Shown here: piece after piece, positions 1 to 8,678 of the stretch
Position numbering within the stretch: position 1 is the stretch's first letter
Layout of the letters: every line of letters begins with the position of its first letter
Source: JAIBJN01 sp963748205
GTDB taxonomy: Bacteria > Actinomycetota > Thermoleophilia > Gaiellales > Gaiellaceae
Assembly (NCBI GenBank): GCA_963748205.1
Contig: CAVVIB010000023.1
Location: 744,001-808,000 of the forward strand
Length of the DNA: 64,000 nucleotides
Direction of reading: 5' to 3'
Translations under genes and position numbers: made by a program
Notes under the pieces: model-generated
Seen by the model: only the letters and a program-made list of their open reading frames with translations
Told to the model about the DNA's origin: nothing
Database searches by the model: none

Positions 1-131
1 CGGCACTCGCACAGGTACCTCGTCCGGTCGGTCCAGGGAACCTGCACCTGGCTGATCGAGAGGTCCCGGAGATGTTGGTTGACCTCTCGGAAGAGAAGCT
101 GATTCCGGCTGAGACGCTCGTTAGAGGTCAT
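1..131 (-). CDS. Hypothetical protein, 5' fragment (runs off left edge)
   Basis: The minus strand reads an open frame from an ATG at 131 to the left edge, giving 43 codons. The product begins MTSNERLSRNQLLFREVNQ and ends in a YLCEC stretch at the edge. A short helical N-terminus followed by a cysteine pair resembles small actinobacterial proteins of unknown function with an REVN...CEC start. That family link is from memory and is weak. The gene is divergent from the winged-helix gene at 239, with an AT-richer 107-base gap between them that probably holds both promoters. No function is assigned. Confidence 0.5.
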   Translation of the reverse strand, partial: MTSNERLSRNQLLFREVNQHLRDLSISQVQVPWTDRTRYLCEC

Positions 132-238
132 GTTGGCTCACCTCCGGGTGGTTCGCGGTGGTAACCTATGCTGAAACGCCGACAGTAAAATCACGACAGA
201 TAATAACCGAAACGCAATATACGAAACCTAGGTCGTCT

Positions 239-550
239 ATGTCAACAACCGAGAAGTCCTGGAAGTTCGTCACCAACCACACGCAGGTGCTCCTCTCGAT
301 CGCCAGGGACCGGGACGTCCGCATGCGCGACATCGCCGAGACCGTGGGAATCACCGAGCGGGCCGCCCAGCGGATCGTGTCCGAGCTCATCGACGCGGGC
401 TACGTGTCTCGCGAGCGTGTCGGGCGGCGCAACCACTATGTGGTCAACCCGGAGCTCAAGATGCGCCATCCGTCGCAGCGAGATCACGAGGTGGGTGGAT
501 TGTTGGAGCTCCTGCAGCTGCCCGACCGGCCCGGGTCACCGGGTCAGTAG
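239..550 (+). CDS. Winged helix-turn-helix transcriptional regulator
   Basis: A 103-residue protein made almost entirely of one winged-helix DNA-binding domain of MarR/Rrf2-like type. Residues about 15-65 hold the helix-turn-helix (DIAETVGITERAAQRIVSEL) followed by a wing (GYVSRERVGRRNHYVVN). The ATG at 239 is preferred over a GTG at 158 because homology-like sequence begins only at SWKFVTNH just after it, and the 158-238 stretch is AT-rich and promoter-like. No ligand-binding domain is visible, so it may bind DNA constitutively or work with a partner. It is divergent from the truncated gene at the left edge. Confidence 0.75.
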   Translation: MSTTEKSWKFVTNHTQVLLSIARDRDVRMRDIAETVGITERAAQRIVSELIDAGYVSRERVGRRNHYVVNPELKMRHPSQRDHEVGGLLELLQLPDRPGSPGQ

Positions 551-765
551 CGCGCTCAGAATCCCTCGTCGGCAGTCGAAGACCGACGCGCCGCAGCGCC
601 ATCCCAAACCGGCCGCGCGGCGCCCCAGATCCTGGGTGTTTCCCGTCCGTCAGCCCGGGAAAAACGAGGCTTCCGCGGTGTTGAGAGGACGGCCGTTCCT
701 CTTGCAGCGATGGAGGGGCGGCACTGCCGTGCTGCTCGTTTTCGGCACAAGACAGGAGGAGACAC

Positions 766-1140
766 ATGACCAGCATCGACATCTGGACGTATCGCGAGTC
801 CGGCGCCCTGGGCGTCGACGCGACGGGGGGCATCGACCTGAGCGGCTACGGGGTCGAAGCCATCGACGGGAGCATCGGCAAGGTCGACGAGGCGACCTAC
901 GAGGTCGGCTCGAGCTACATCGTCGTGGACACGGGCCCCTGGATCTTCGGGAAGAAGGTTCTGCTTCCCGCAGGCGTGATCGATCGCATCGATCCCGCGG
1001 ACGAGAAGGTCTACGTGAACCGGACGAAGGATCAGATCAAGGACTCGCCCGAGTTCGACGAGTCGACGTACGCCGACCCGGGCTACCGCTCGGAGGTCGG
1101 AAGCTACTACGGCCCCGAGGGCCGCGGCTACAACTCGTAG
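766..1140 (+). CDS. PRC-barrel domain protein
   Basis: A 124-residue protein preceded by a good ribosome-binding site (AGGAGG about 8 bases before the ATG). Residues about 20-95 look like a PRC-barrel beta-domain: a conserved start (GVEAIDGSIGKVDEA), a central YIVVDTGPWIFGKKVLLP strand pair and the VYVNRTKDQIKDSPEF tail. In Actinobacteria such proteins are small, cytoplasmic and often stress-associated, with no known enzymatic activity. The C-terminus (GYRSEVGSYYGPEG) is typical of the family's tyrosine- and glycine-rich tail. It stands alone after a 215-base gap that shows no recognisable gene. Confidence 0.85.
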   Translation: MTSIDIWTYRESGALGVDATGGIDLSGYGVEAIDGSIGKVDEATYEVGSSYIVVDTGPWIFGKKVLLPAGVIDRIDPADEKVYVNRTKDQIKDSPEFDESTYADPGYRSEVGSYYGPEGRGYNS

Positions 1141-1203
1141 CCGAACCGGAGTGGGGCGGGCCGGCGGCTAACGACTCGCCGCCGGCCTGCCGATGCTCCG
1201 TTC

Positions 1204-1494
1204 GTGGCCACGGTCGACTGGGACGCCTTCGACTTCGACCCGCTCGTGCGCGAGCTGCGTGAGCGTGTCGGCGGCCCGGACGGCGAGAGGATGATCTGGG
1301 CGCTCGAGCAGGCCGTGGGCGTCGCCAGGATCGATCCCGAGCTCCTCGACTACATGCTGGCCGCCGTGACCTGCCTGCTGGCGCGCGCGACGGATCGGTC
1401 GCCGCGCGACGTGCTCGAGGCGTACGCGCGCCGCTCCATCTCGGACGAGGAGTGGCACGGGCGCTACAGCGAGCTCTTTCCAGCCCTGCCCTAG
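1204..1494 (+). CDS. Small hypothetical protein
   Basis: A 96-residue acidic, mostly helical protein starting at a GTG 63 bases after the PRC-barrel gene. No Shine-Dalgarno sequence is obvious. Visible features are an FDFDPLVRELRERVGG start, a central ARIDPELLDYMLAAVTCLLARA helix pair and a DEEWHGRYSELFPALP end. I do not recognise a family. Codon use (GC-rich third positions) matches its neighbours, which supports it being a real gene. It could form a short transcription unit with the upstream gene. Confidence 0.6.
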   Translation: MATVDWDAFDFDPLVRELRERVGGPDGERMIWALEQAVGVARIDPELLDYMLAAVTCLLARATDRSPRDVLEAYARRSISDEEWHGRYSELFPALP

Positions 1495-1566
1495 TCCGCT
1501 CTGGACAAGCAGCGGCCGGGAAACGATGATCGAAGCATGGGGACTCAGGTTTGCGGCCGCCCCACA

Positions 1567-3280
1567 ATGCGGCTTCTGCTCGTCGGCGTCGTCCTGACGG
1601 CTGCCCTCTGGCTCACGGCCCAGTCGCAGGCGGCGGTCACGGCGTCGGTCTCCGGTGGAACGCTGAACGTCAGGGGCGGCTCGCCCGGCGAGCGGATCGC
1701 CCTCCGCGCGGCCTCCGGCGGGCGCCTCGTCGTCGACGTCGGCGACAACGGCAGCCCGAACTTCACCTTCCTGCGGAGCAGCTTCAGCCGGATCGTCGTA
1801 TCGGGCGGTCTGCGGTAACGACAGGCTGCGGATCGACGAGTCGAAGGGCGCATTCACGAACACCGAGCGCACGACGCTGAACGGCGGGCCCGGCAACGAC
1901 ACGCTGATCGGCGGGCGCTTCGCGGAGACTCTGAACGGCTTCACCGGGGTCGACACGGCCGAAGGGAACGCGGGCGCGGACACCGTCGTCCTCGGATCGG
2001 GCGCCGACCTCGCCGTCTGGGATCCCGGCGACGGCAACGACAACGTCCAGGGAGGCAGTGAGCTCGACACGCTGCGCTTCAACGGCTCGGCTGCCGCAGA
2101 GGTCTTCGCTGCGACCGCCATGGGCTCCCAGCTGAGGCTGACCCGCAACGTCGGCGCCGTGGTCATGCGATCGCAGGACGTCGAGACGCTGGCCCTCAAC
2201 GCACTTGCCGGCGTGGACACGGTGACCGTCAACGACCTGGATGCCACGGACATCACCACGCTGAACCTGAGTCTCGCCGTGGGCGGGACCGGAGACCTCT
2301 CCGCGGACACGGTCACCGTCAACGGAAGCGCGGGAGCAGACGTCGTCCAGGCCGTCGCGTCCGGGACGACCGTGCAGGTGACCGGGCTCGACCCGCAGGT
2401 CAATGTGACCGGTTCCGAGCCCGTCAGCGACCGTCTGACTGTCAACGGCCTCGGTGGCAGCGACAGCCTGAGCGGCGGCGCGCTCGCCGCGCTCATGCTG
2501 CTCACCGTCGACGGCGGGGAAGGGAACGACACGCTCAACGGCGGGAACGGCGCCGACTTGCTGCTCGGCGGGAGCGGGAACGACACGATCGACGGCAATC
2601 AGGGCAACGAAACGGCCCTCATGGGCGAGGGCAACGACACCTTCGTCTGGGATCCCGGAGACGGGAGCGACATCGTGGAAGGCCAGAGCGGCGTCGACAC
2701 CCTGCTCTTCAACGGGTCCGCGGGCGCCGAGATCTTCACTGCCTCGTCAAACGGCGGGAGGCTGCTCTTCACGCGGAACGTCGGCAACATCATCATGGAC
2801 ACCGACGACGTCGAGGTTCTGACCATGAACGCGCTCGGCGGCACGGACACCGTGACCGTCAACGACCTCGCGTCGACCGACATCACGAACGTGAACCAGA
2901 ATCTCGGAGTGATCGGCGCGGGCGACGCGGCGATCGACGCGCTGACCGTCAACGGGACTGTGGGCGTGGACGTCATCAGCGTGTCCGGCAGCGCAGGCTC
3001 GGTGACCGTTGCGAGCACCGCCTACACGATCGCGATCACGAACGCTGAGCCTGCGAACGACACGTTGACGTTCAATCTCTCCAGCGGCGATGACCTCCTA
3101 GCGCGTCGGGCCTCGCCAGCCCAGCGTCGTCCTCACGATCAACGGCGGCAACGACAAGGACGTGCTGGTGGCCAGCGCCGGAGCCGACACGTCAACTGCG
3201 ACGCCGGTACGGACTACGCCGACGGCGGCCCGGGCGATCGACGCCCGTCGGGCTGCGAAACAGTCGTCAACATTCCGTAG
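1567..3280 (+). CDS. Secreted calcium-binding (RTX/hemolysin-type repeat) protein, frame-broken
   Basis: The N-terminus (MRLLLVGVVLTAALWLTAQSQA) is a signal peptide, so ATG 1567 is preferred over ATG 1537. The body carries hemolysin-type nonapeptide repeats of GGxGNDxLxGG form (GGPGNDTLIGG, GGEGNDTLNGG, GGSGNDTIDG), which in this family bind calcium in a beta-roll. Between them lie two longer repeated modules (VWDPGDGND/S, VTVNDLxxTDIT). It is probably exported and cell-surface or extracellular. The frame breaks near 1800-1816 (one extra base), near 3100 (one extra) and near 3190 (one missing). Corrected length is about 570 residues. The in-frame tail CDAGTDYADGGPGD shows that the 3' end is still coding. 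Confidence 0.7.
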
Positions 3281-3321
3281 TGCGCTTCGGCTGAGCCGCG
3301 CGAGGTTTATCCTCCGCAGCC

Positions 3322-3433
3322 ATGAGCGTCGCTCGCCTTCGGCTCGCTCCCGTGGGTGAAACCATGTTTCCCCCACGTCCCCCCTTCTTTGATGCAGTGA
3401 GGGAACCTACCGGTTCCCTCACACACCCTCCCC
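3322..3433 (+). repeat. Dispersed 112-bp element, copy 1 (two hairpins)
   Basis: This stretch matches 49306-49417 over 112 bases with only five substitutions and no indels. It holds hairpin 1 at 3352-3361/3367-3376 (10-bp stem with one T:C mismatch in this copy) and hairpin 2 at 3397-3407/3412-3422 (perfect 11-bp stem GTGAGGGAACC, loop TACC). It lies between the calcium-repeat gene and the molybdenum hydroxylase operon. A 14-base sequence at its left end (3319-3332) recurs at 3456-3469, over the start codon of the downstream gene. Confidence 0.9.
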
Positions 3434-3462
3434 GTGCTCCCGGCCCGGAGGCCGGGCCATGA
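3322..3462 (+). CDS. Putative 46-residue leader ORF in repeat element, copy 1
   Basis: An ATG opens the repeat element and a 46-codon frame runs through both hairpins to a TGA at 3460-3462 that overlaps the ATG of the hydroxylase large subunit. The peptide shares RLRLAPVGETMFPPR (residues 5-19), PFFDAVREP (21-29), GSLTHPP (31-37) and the final GP with a same-length frame in copy 2. Four of the five core substitutions change a residue, so the DNA rather than the peptide may be what is conserved. There is no convincing ribosome-binding site before the ATG. It may be a coupled leader peptide or an accidental open frame. Confidence 0.35.
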   Translation: MSVARLRLAPVGETMFPPRPPFFDAVREPTGSLTHPPRAPGPEAGP

Positions 3463-5736
3463 GCGTCGCCGAGCAACCCGCCTTCCTGCGCCAGGACGGC
3501 AAGGAGAAGGTCACCGGCGCGGGGCGGTACACGGCCGACCTCAACCTGACCGGCCAGCTGCACGCGAAGTTCCGCTACGCCGACCACACGCACGCCCGCA
3601 TCCTCTCGATCGACACGACGCGCGCGAAGGCCATGCCCGGCGTGTTCGCCGTCCTCACGCACGAGGACGTGCCGGACGTGCTCTACGGCGACGCGGCCAA
3701 GGATCGCCGCCTTTTCGCCCGCGAGAAGGTGCGCTTCGAGGCCGACATCGTCGCCGCCGTCGCCGCCTCGAGCCCCGAGATCGCGGCCGCCGCGGCCGCC
3801 GCGATCGAGGTCGAGTACGAGCCGCTCCCGGCGGTGAGCGACATCGAGTCCGCGATCGCAGACGGCGCGCCGCTCGTCCACGAGGACTGGGAGTCGTACG
3901 AGGCCGACGAGGAGCTCGGCCTGAAGGGCAACGTCCTCGGCTTCTCCACCATCGTGAAGGGCGACGCCGACGGGGCGATCGAGGGCGCCGACGTCGTCGC
4001 CGTCGTGAAGGGCCGCTACGTGACCGAGTCGTCGCAGGGCGCGCCGATCGAGCCGCGGGCGATCCTCGCCGAATGGCACGGCGACCGGGTGACCGTCTGG
4101 AGCTCGACTCAGGTTCCCTACGCCGCGCGGGCCGGCGTCGCGCGCGTCCTCGAGCTCCCCGAGGCGCACGTGCGCATCGTCGTCCCGTTGCTCGGCGGCG
4201 GCTTCGGCTCCAAGTGCGACTTCCACTTCGAGGGCCACGTGGCCGCACTCGCGCGCGCGGCCGGCCGGCCCGTGAAGCTCGTCTTCTCGCGCGAGGAGGA
4301 GTTCGTCGCGCCCGACCACCGCCGTGAGGGGATGGTGATCGAGCTCGAGACGGGCGCCCGGCGTGACGGCAGCCTCGTGGCCCGCCGCGGCCGCCTCGTC
4401 CTCGACGGCGGCGCCTACTGCGGCGAGGGCGGCTTCTTCGCGCAGATGGCGGCGATGCATGCCGTGGGCCCGTACGTGGTCGAGAACGTGAACGTCGAGT
4501 CGACGCTCGCGTACACGAACAACCAGCCTTCCGGCTCGATCCGCGCGCCGACGGCGCCGCAGGTCTGCTGGGCGGTCGAACAGCACATGGACGAGCTCGC
4601 CGAGGCGCTCGGGCTCGACCCCGTCGAACTGCGCCGACGCACGCTCGTGCGGGAGGGCGACGAAGGGCCCAACGCGCCAGGTCTTCGGGCCGATCTCGCT
4701 GCGGGAGACGCTCGACCGGGCCGTAGAGATGATCGCCCCCGACGGAGACCTTCCCGACGACGAGGCGATCGGGGTCTCGTGCGGGTGGTGGCCGTCCTTC
4801 GCCAACGCGGCGGGCGCCTACGTGAAGCTGAACGCCGACGGCTCGGGCACGATCGTGACCGGGGCGCAGGAGAACGGCAGCGGCGCCGTCATGGCGCTCC
4901 CGCTCCTGGTGGCGGAGGTGCTCGGCATGGAGCCGTCCGCTTTCTCGCTCCTCTACCAGGACACGGACGCGGCGCCCTGGGACGCCGGCTCGTCGGGCTC
5001 CCAGACGACGATGAACAGCGGACGCGCTGCCGTCGCCGCCGCCGTCGAGGTGCGCGAGCAGCTGCTCGACATGGCGGCGGAGAGGCTCGAGGTCGCCCGC
5101 GAAGACCTGGAGCTCACCGGCGGCCGCGTGCAGGTGATCGGCTCACCGGCCAGGTCGGTCGAGATCAACGAGCTGGCCGAGTCCGGCGACGCGCTCATCG
5201 GCAAGGGCTCCGGGCCCGTTCCGGAAGACCCGCCCTGCGACGCGGAGGGCTGCCTCGGCCGTATGGGCAGCGAGTCCTTCCTCGAGCCGCAGGTCTTCAC
5301 GCACGCCGTGCGGGTCAAGGTCGACCGCGAGACGGGCGTCGTGCGCGTCCTCCAGGTTGCGGCGGTGCACGACTCGGGGACGATCATCAACCGCATGGGC
5401 GCGACCGGGCAGGTCTACGGCGGCATCGTGATGGGGATCGGGCAGGCGCTGCTCGAGGCCTCGCAGCTCGACGAGGACGGGCGCCAGCGCAACCCGGGCC
5501 TGCTCGACTACAAGCTCGTCACCGCTGCGGACGGGCCGCGCATCGACGTCGAGTGGATCGAGACGCCGGCCGAGAACGGCGGGCCGAACGGGACGCGGGG
5601 AGTGGGGGAGCCGCCCACCGTGCCGACGCCCGGCGCGATCGCCAACGCAATTGCGAAGGTGGTCGGGGGCCGCGTCCGGGAGCTTCCGATGACGCCCGAG
5701 CGAGTCTGGGCGGCCGCGGCAGAGAACGGCCGGTGA
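3459..5736 (+). CDS. Molybdenum hydroxylase large subunit (xanthine dehydrogenase family), frame-broken
   Basis: Catalytic molybdopterin subunit of a three-component hydroxylase, corrected length about 758 residues. The N-terminal domain begins LRQDGKEKVTGAGRYTADL, typical of the family. The molybdopterin-binding region has LLGGGFGSKCDFHFE, and the C-terminal region has GTRGVGEPPTVPTPGAIANAI, where the glutamate of VGE is the expected catalytic base. The CO dehydrogenase active-site loop (AYRCSFR) is absent, so this is not a CO oxidiser. Substrate is unknown; purines are possible. One extra base near 4674-4678 shifts the frame. GGAGG lies 9 bases before the ATG. The stop overlaps the FAD-subunit start (GTGA). 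Confidence 0.85.
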
Positions 5737-6638
5737 CGACCGCGTACGTCTCGGCGCAGACCCTCGACGAGGCCCTCTCGGCCTTGGGGGACGGCGCACG
5801 TCCCGTCGCGGGCGGGACAGACCTCGTCGTCGGCGCCCGGCAGGGCAAGAGCCCGCTGCCCGAGAGCATCGTCGCCATCCACGGCCTCGACGAGCTGCGC
5901 GGACTGGCTTCCGAAGACGGACGACTCCGGCTCGGCGCGCTCGTCACGCACGAGGAGATCGCGAACGCCGCGGTCGTCCGCGAGCGGCTGACGGCCCTTG
6001 CGGACGCGTCCGCCATCGTCGGGTCGCGCGCCACGCGGGCACAGGGAACCGTCGGTGGGAACGTCATGAACGCGTCGCCGGCCATGGAGATCGGCGGCCC
6101 GCTCATGGTCTTCGGCGCCGAGGTGACGCTGCGCTCCACGTCGGGCGAGCGCCGGGTGCCGGTGGCCGAGCTCCTGACGGGGCCGGGAGAGACTTCCGCG
6201 GCCGTCGGCGAGCTCCTCACCCAGGTCGAGGTCCCGCTTCCGCCCGAGGGCACAGGCAGCTGCTACGCGCGGCTCGAGTACCGCCGCCAGATGGAGATCG
6301 CGGTCGTCGGCGCGACCGCCCACGTCACCCTCGTCAACGGCGCCGTAGAGCAGGCTCGCGTGGCCATCACGGCGCTCGCGCCCACGATCCGGCTCGTGCC
6401 CGAGTCCGAGCAGGCGCTGGTGGGCACCGACGGCGGCGCCGAGGCGGTGCAGGCCGCGGCGCAGGCAGCGGCCGGCGCAGCCGAGCCGATCTCCGACGTC
6501 CGCGCGTCGGCCGACTACCGCCGCGCCATGGCGGAGGTGCTGACGCGCCGCGTCCTCACGGCCGCGATCGCGCGCGCCCGCGGCGACGAGGTCGCGGTGC
6601 CGGCGAGCACCGCGCTCTTCGGGATGGGGACGTCGTGA
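5733..6638 (+). CDS. Molybdenum hydroxylase FAD-binding subunit
   Basis: A 301-residue CoxM/XdhB-type subunit that carries FAD and passes electrons from the iron-sulfur centres to the final acceptor. The PCMH-type FAD domain shows PVAGGTDLVVGARQG (residues about 25-40) and the diagnostic ATRAQGTVGGNVMNASP flavin loop. The C-terminal CO_deh_flav_C-like domain starts near YARLEYRRQMEIAVVGA. The GTG start at 5733 overlaps the large-subunit TGA, so the two are translationally coupled. Its own TGA overlaps the GTG of the 2Fe-2S subunit in the same way. Confidence 0.93.
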   Translation: MTTAYVSAQTLDEALSALGDGARPVAGGTDLVVGARQGKSPLPESIVAIHGLDELRGLASEDGRLRLGALVTHEEIANAAVVRERLTALADASAIVGSRATRAQGTVGGNVMNASPAMEIGGPLMVFGAEVTLRSTSGERRVPVAELLTGPGETSAAVGELLTQVEVPLPPEGTGSCYARLEYRRQMEIAVVGATAHVTLVNGAVEQARVAITALAPTIRLVPESEQALVGTDGGAEAVQAAAQAAAGAAEPISDVRASADYRRAMAEVLTRRVLTAAIARARGDEVAVPASTALFGMGTS

Positions 6639-7102
6639 AGGTTCCGGTGACGCTGAACGTGAACGGGATCGCCTACGAGCTCGAGCTCGCCCCGTCCATG
6701 ACCCTCCTGTACGCCGTCCGCGACGCCGTCGGCCTCACGGGCGCCAAGGAAGGCTGTGACGACTCCGAGTGCGGCGCCTGCATGATGCTGCTCGACGGGA
6801 AGCCCGTGAACTCGTGCTCCTACCTCGCCGTGCAGGCGGACGGGCGCGAGGTGACGACCGTCGAGGGGCTCGCCAACGGGTCGGAGCTCGCACCGCTCCA
6901 GCGCACGTTCCTCGAGCACGGCGGCGTCCAATGCGGCTTCTGCACGCCCGGCATGCTCATCTCGGCCACGGCGCTCCTCGAGTCGACGCCGAGCCCGAGC
7001 GAGGAGGAGATCAGGATCGCGCTCTCGGGGAACCTGTGCCGCTGCACGGGCTACGACGGCATCGTCAAGGCCGTCCTGGAGGTCTCGCAGGCCCGCAGTT
7101 GA
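6635..7102 (+). CDS. Molybdenum hydroxylase 2Fe-2S subunit
   Basis: A 155-residue CoxS/XdhC-type electron-transfer subunit. Residues 1-75 are a plant-type ferredoxin fold with cluster ligands C41, C46, C49 (CDDSECGAC) and C61. Residues 80-150 are the helical 2Fe-2S domain with C100/C103 (CGFC) and C135/C137 (CRC). All eight cysteines are present, so both clusters should form. It is the last gene of the three-gene operon, coupled to the FAD subunit through a GTGA overlap. The order large-FAD-2Fe-2S differs from the M-S-L order common in CO dehydrogenases. Confidence 0.95.
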   Translation: MKVPVTLNVNGIAYELELAPSMTLLYAVRDAVGLTGAKEGCDDSECGACMMLLDGKPVNSCSYLAVQADGREVTTVEGLANGSELAPLQRTFLEHGGVQCGFCTPGMLISATALLESTPSPSEEEIRIALSGNLCRCTGYDGIVKAVLEVSQARS

Positions 7103-7103
7103 C

Positions 7104-7123
7104 ATGTAACCGTTCGGTTACAT
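7104..7123. promoter_or_regulatory. Palindromic operator of the ArsR-SRPBCC gene
   Basis: A perfect 9-bp inverted repeat, ATGTAACCG at 7104-7112 and CGGTTACAT at 7115-7123, separated by TT. It lies 11 bases before the ATG of the ArsR-family gene and two bases after the 2Fe-2S subunit. TAACC/GGTTA palindromes directly upstream are typical of autoregulated ArsR/SRPBCC genes, so this is most likely the protein's own operator. Confidence 0.8.
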
Positions 7124-7134
7124 AACATCTCGGC

Positions 7135-7896
7135 ATGGACGAGGTGTTCAAGGCGCTCGCAGACCCCACGCGCCGGGGCCTCCTGGACGAGCTCTACCGG
7201 GAGGACGGGCAGTCGCTGACCGCGCTCGAGCGGCGCCTGCCCATGACGCGCATCGCGGTCATGAAGCACCTGAAGGTCCTGGAGGCAGCCGGCCTGGTGA
7301 CCACGAGGCGCCGCGGCCGCGAGAAGCTCCACTTCCTGAACCCCGTCCCGATCCGGCTCGTCCACGACCGGTGGGTGAGCAAGTACGCCGAGCCCTGGGC
7401 GGCGACGCTCACCGGGCTCAAGAAGACACTGGAGGCTCAGATGGAGAAGGTGTTCGAGATCTACATCAAGACCACGCCCGAGCGCCTGTGGGAGGCGATC
7501 ACCGATCCCGACCAGCGTGCGCGCTACTCGTTCGGCGTGCGGGTCGAGTCCGACTGGACGAACGGCTCCACGTACAGCTCGACCGCGGGCGAGTACGCAA
7601 TCGCGGCAGGCGAGAACCTCGAGGTCGATCCGCCAAAGAGGCTTGTACAGAGCTTCAACGCGCTCTGGAGCGACGACGTCAAGGCGGAGGGGACGTCCCG
7701 CGTCACGTGGGACATCGAGCCGGTGGGCGACTCCTGCCGGTTGACAGTCACCCACGATCAGCTGCGCGAGGGCGCGCACGACGAGGTCTACGGCGGCTGG
7801 CCGCAGATCCTCTCGGGCCTGAAGACGCTGCTCGAGACCGGCGAGAACCTGACGACGCACGGCTCGCTCCTCTACACGGAGGCCGGATCCGGCTAG
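7135..7896 (+). CDS. ArsR-type HTH regulator fused to SRPBCC/AHSA1 domain
   Basis: A 253-residue fusion. Residues 1-75 are an ArsR winged helix (FKALADPTRRGLLDEL start, MTRIAVMKHLKVLEAAGLV recognition region). Residues about 105-245 are an SRPBCC (START-like, AHSA1) domain beginning FEIYIKTTPERLWEAITDP. This class usually represses its own promoter, with the SRPBCC domain binding a hydrophobic ligand. The metal-binding cysteines of arsenic-type ArsR are missing. It follows the hydroxylase operon by 32 bases but has its own palindromic operator, so it probably forms a separate, autoregulated unit. A link to the hydroxylase is not shown. Confidence 0.9.
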   Translation: MDEVFKALADPTRRGLLDELYREDGQSLTALERRLPMTRIAVMKHLKVLEAAGLVTTRRRGREKLHFLNPVPIRLVHDRWVSKYAEPWAATLTGLKKTLEAQMEKVFEIYIKTTPERLWEAITDPDQRARYSFGVRVESDWTNGSTYSSTAGEYAIAAGENLEVDPPKRLVQSFNALWSDDVKAEGTSRVTWDIEPVGDSCRLTVTHDQLREGAHDEVYGGWPQILSGLKTLLETGENLTTHGSLLYTEAGSG

Positions 7897-7909
7897 CGGC
7901 GGCCGCCCG

Positions 7910-8642
7910 TCAGCCGGCCGCCGCCGGCACGGAGGACGCCAGGCGGTAGGCCGGCTGCGGGCCGGAGAAGCCCTTGAGCTCGAGCTCCTCCCGCTCGACC
8001 GCGAGGCCGCGGTCGGCGAGCCACTCGCCGACCCGGCGGAACGCCTCGTCGCTGAGGAGGATCTCCCCGCCGCCCGCTGCGCCCTCGAGCCGGGCGGCCA
8101 ATCACCCTGCTTCTCGCCAGCCGTCGCGCGGCGTAGTCGAGCAGCTCGCGGGTCGAGCCGTCGGCCCAGTGGACGTCGTCGAGGACGAGCAGGAGCCCGC
8201 GGTCCTGGGACCAGAGCTCGAGGAGCGTGACGACCGACTCGAAGAGGCGCAGCTTCGCCTGCGCGGGGTCGCCCTCCGGGGCGCTCGGTGGCCCTTCCGC
8301 GAGCCGGGGAAAGAGCTGCGCCAGCTCGTCCGCCGTCGGCCCGAGCGCCGCCCGGAGCTCCGCGGGGTCCTGGGCGTCGAGGTGGTTCCCGACCGCCTCG
8401 ACGAAGGGGAGGTAGGGCAGCGCGAGCTCGGCCTCCGAGCAGCTGCCCCAGAGGACGTCGCACCCCAGCTTGTGCGCGCGGCGTCTCAGCTCGGTCGCAA
8501 GCCGCGTCTTGCCGATCCCGGCCTCGCCTGCGAGCAGCACGAAGCGACCGTCTCCGCGGTTGGCGGAGAGGAGGGCATCTTCGAGCTCCGAGAGCTCCTC
8601 CTGCCGCCCGACGAGGACCGGGGAGAAAACGCGTTGAAGCAT
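7910..8642 (-). pseudogene. Decayed AAA ATPase / cyclase gene
   Basis: The minus strand starts at ATG 8642 with a STAND/LuxR-type AAA domain: LVGRQEELSELEDAL, Walker A AGEAGIGKTR and Walker B LLLVLDDVHWADGST. After about 180 residues the frame ends near 8100. A second frame then reads AARLEGAAGGGEILLSDEAF and ELKGFSGPQPAYRL, which is the C-terminal end of a class III adenylate/guanylate cyclase domain. The usual several hundred residues of effector and TPR sequence, and the cyclase catalytic core, are missing. This points to an internal deletion joining two domains, perhaps with a frame break, and it is probably non-functional. A sequence error alone cannot explain the missing parts. Confidence 0.65.
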
Positions 8643-8678
8643 GCCGGGATTCTCCCAGGACCTCGGTAGGCTCCCGGC

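Noticed and set aside
158..238. Upstream GTG start for the winged-helix regulator
   Set aside because: The added 27 residues come from AT-rich promoter-like sequence and match no winged-helix N-terminus.
3098..3376. A minus-strand frame sharing its first 17 residues (MGETWF...) with one at 48026-49360
   Set aside because: The shared residues are just the antisense translation of the repeat element. The rest of each frame is a shadow of the plus-strand genes.
4600..4800. Large subunit of the hydroxylase as two separate genes
   Set aside because: The sequence on each side of about 4676 is one continuous family member (ends ...GDEGPNA and continues QVFGPISLRETL), so a single frame break is simpler.
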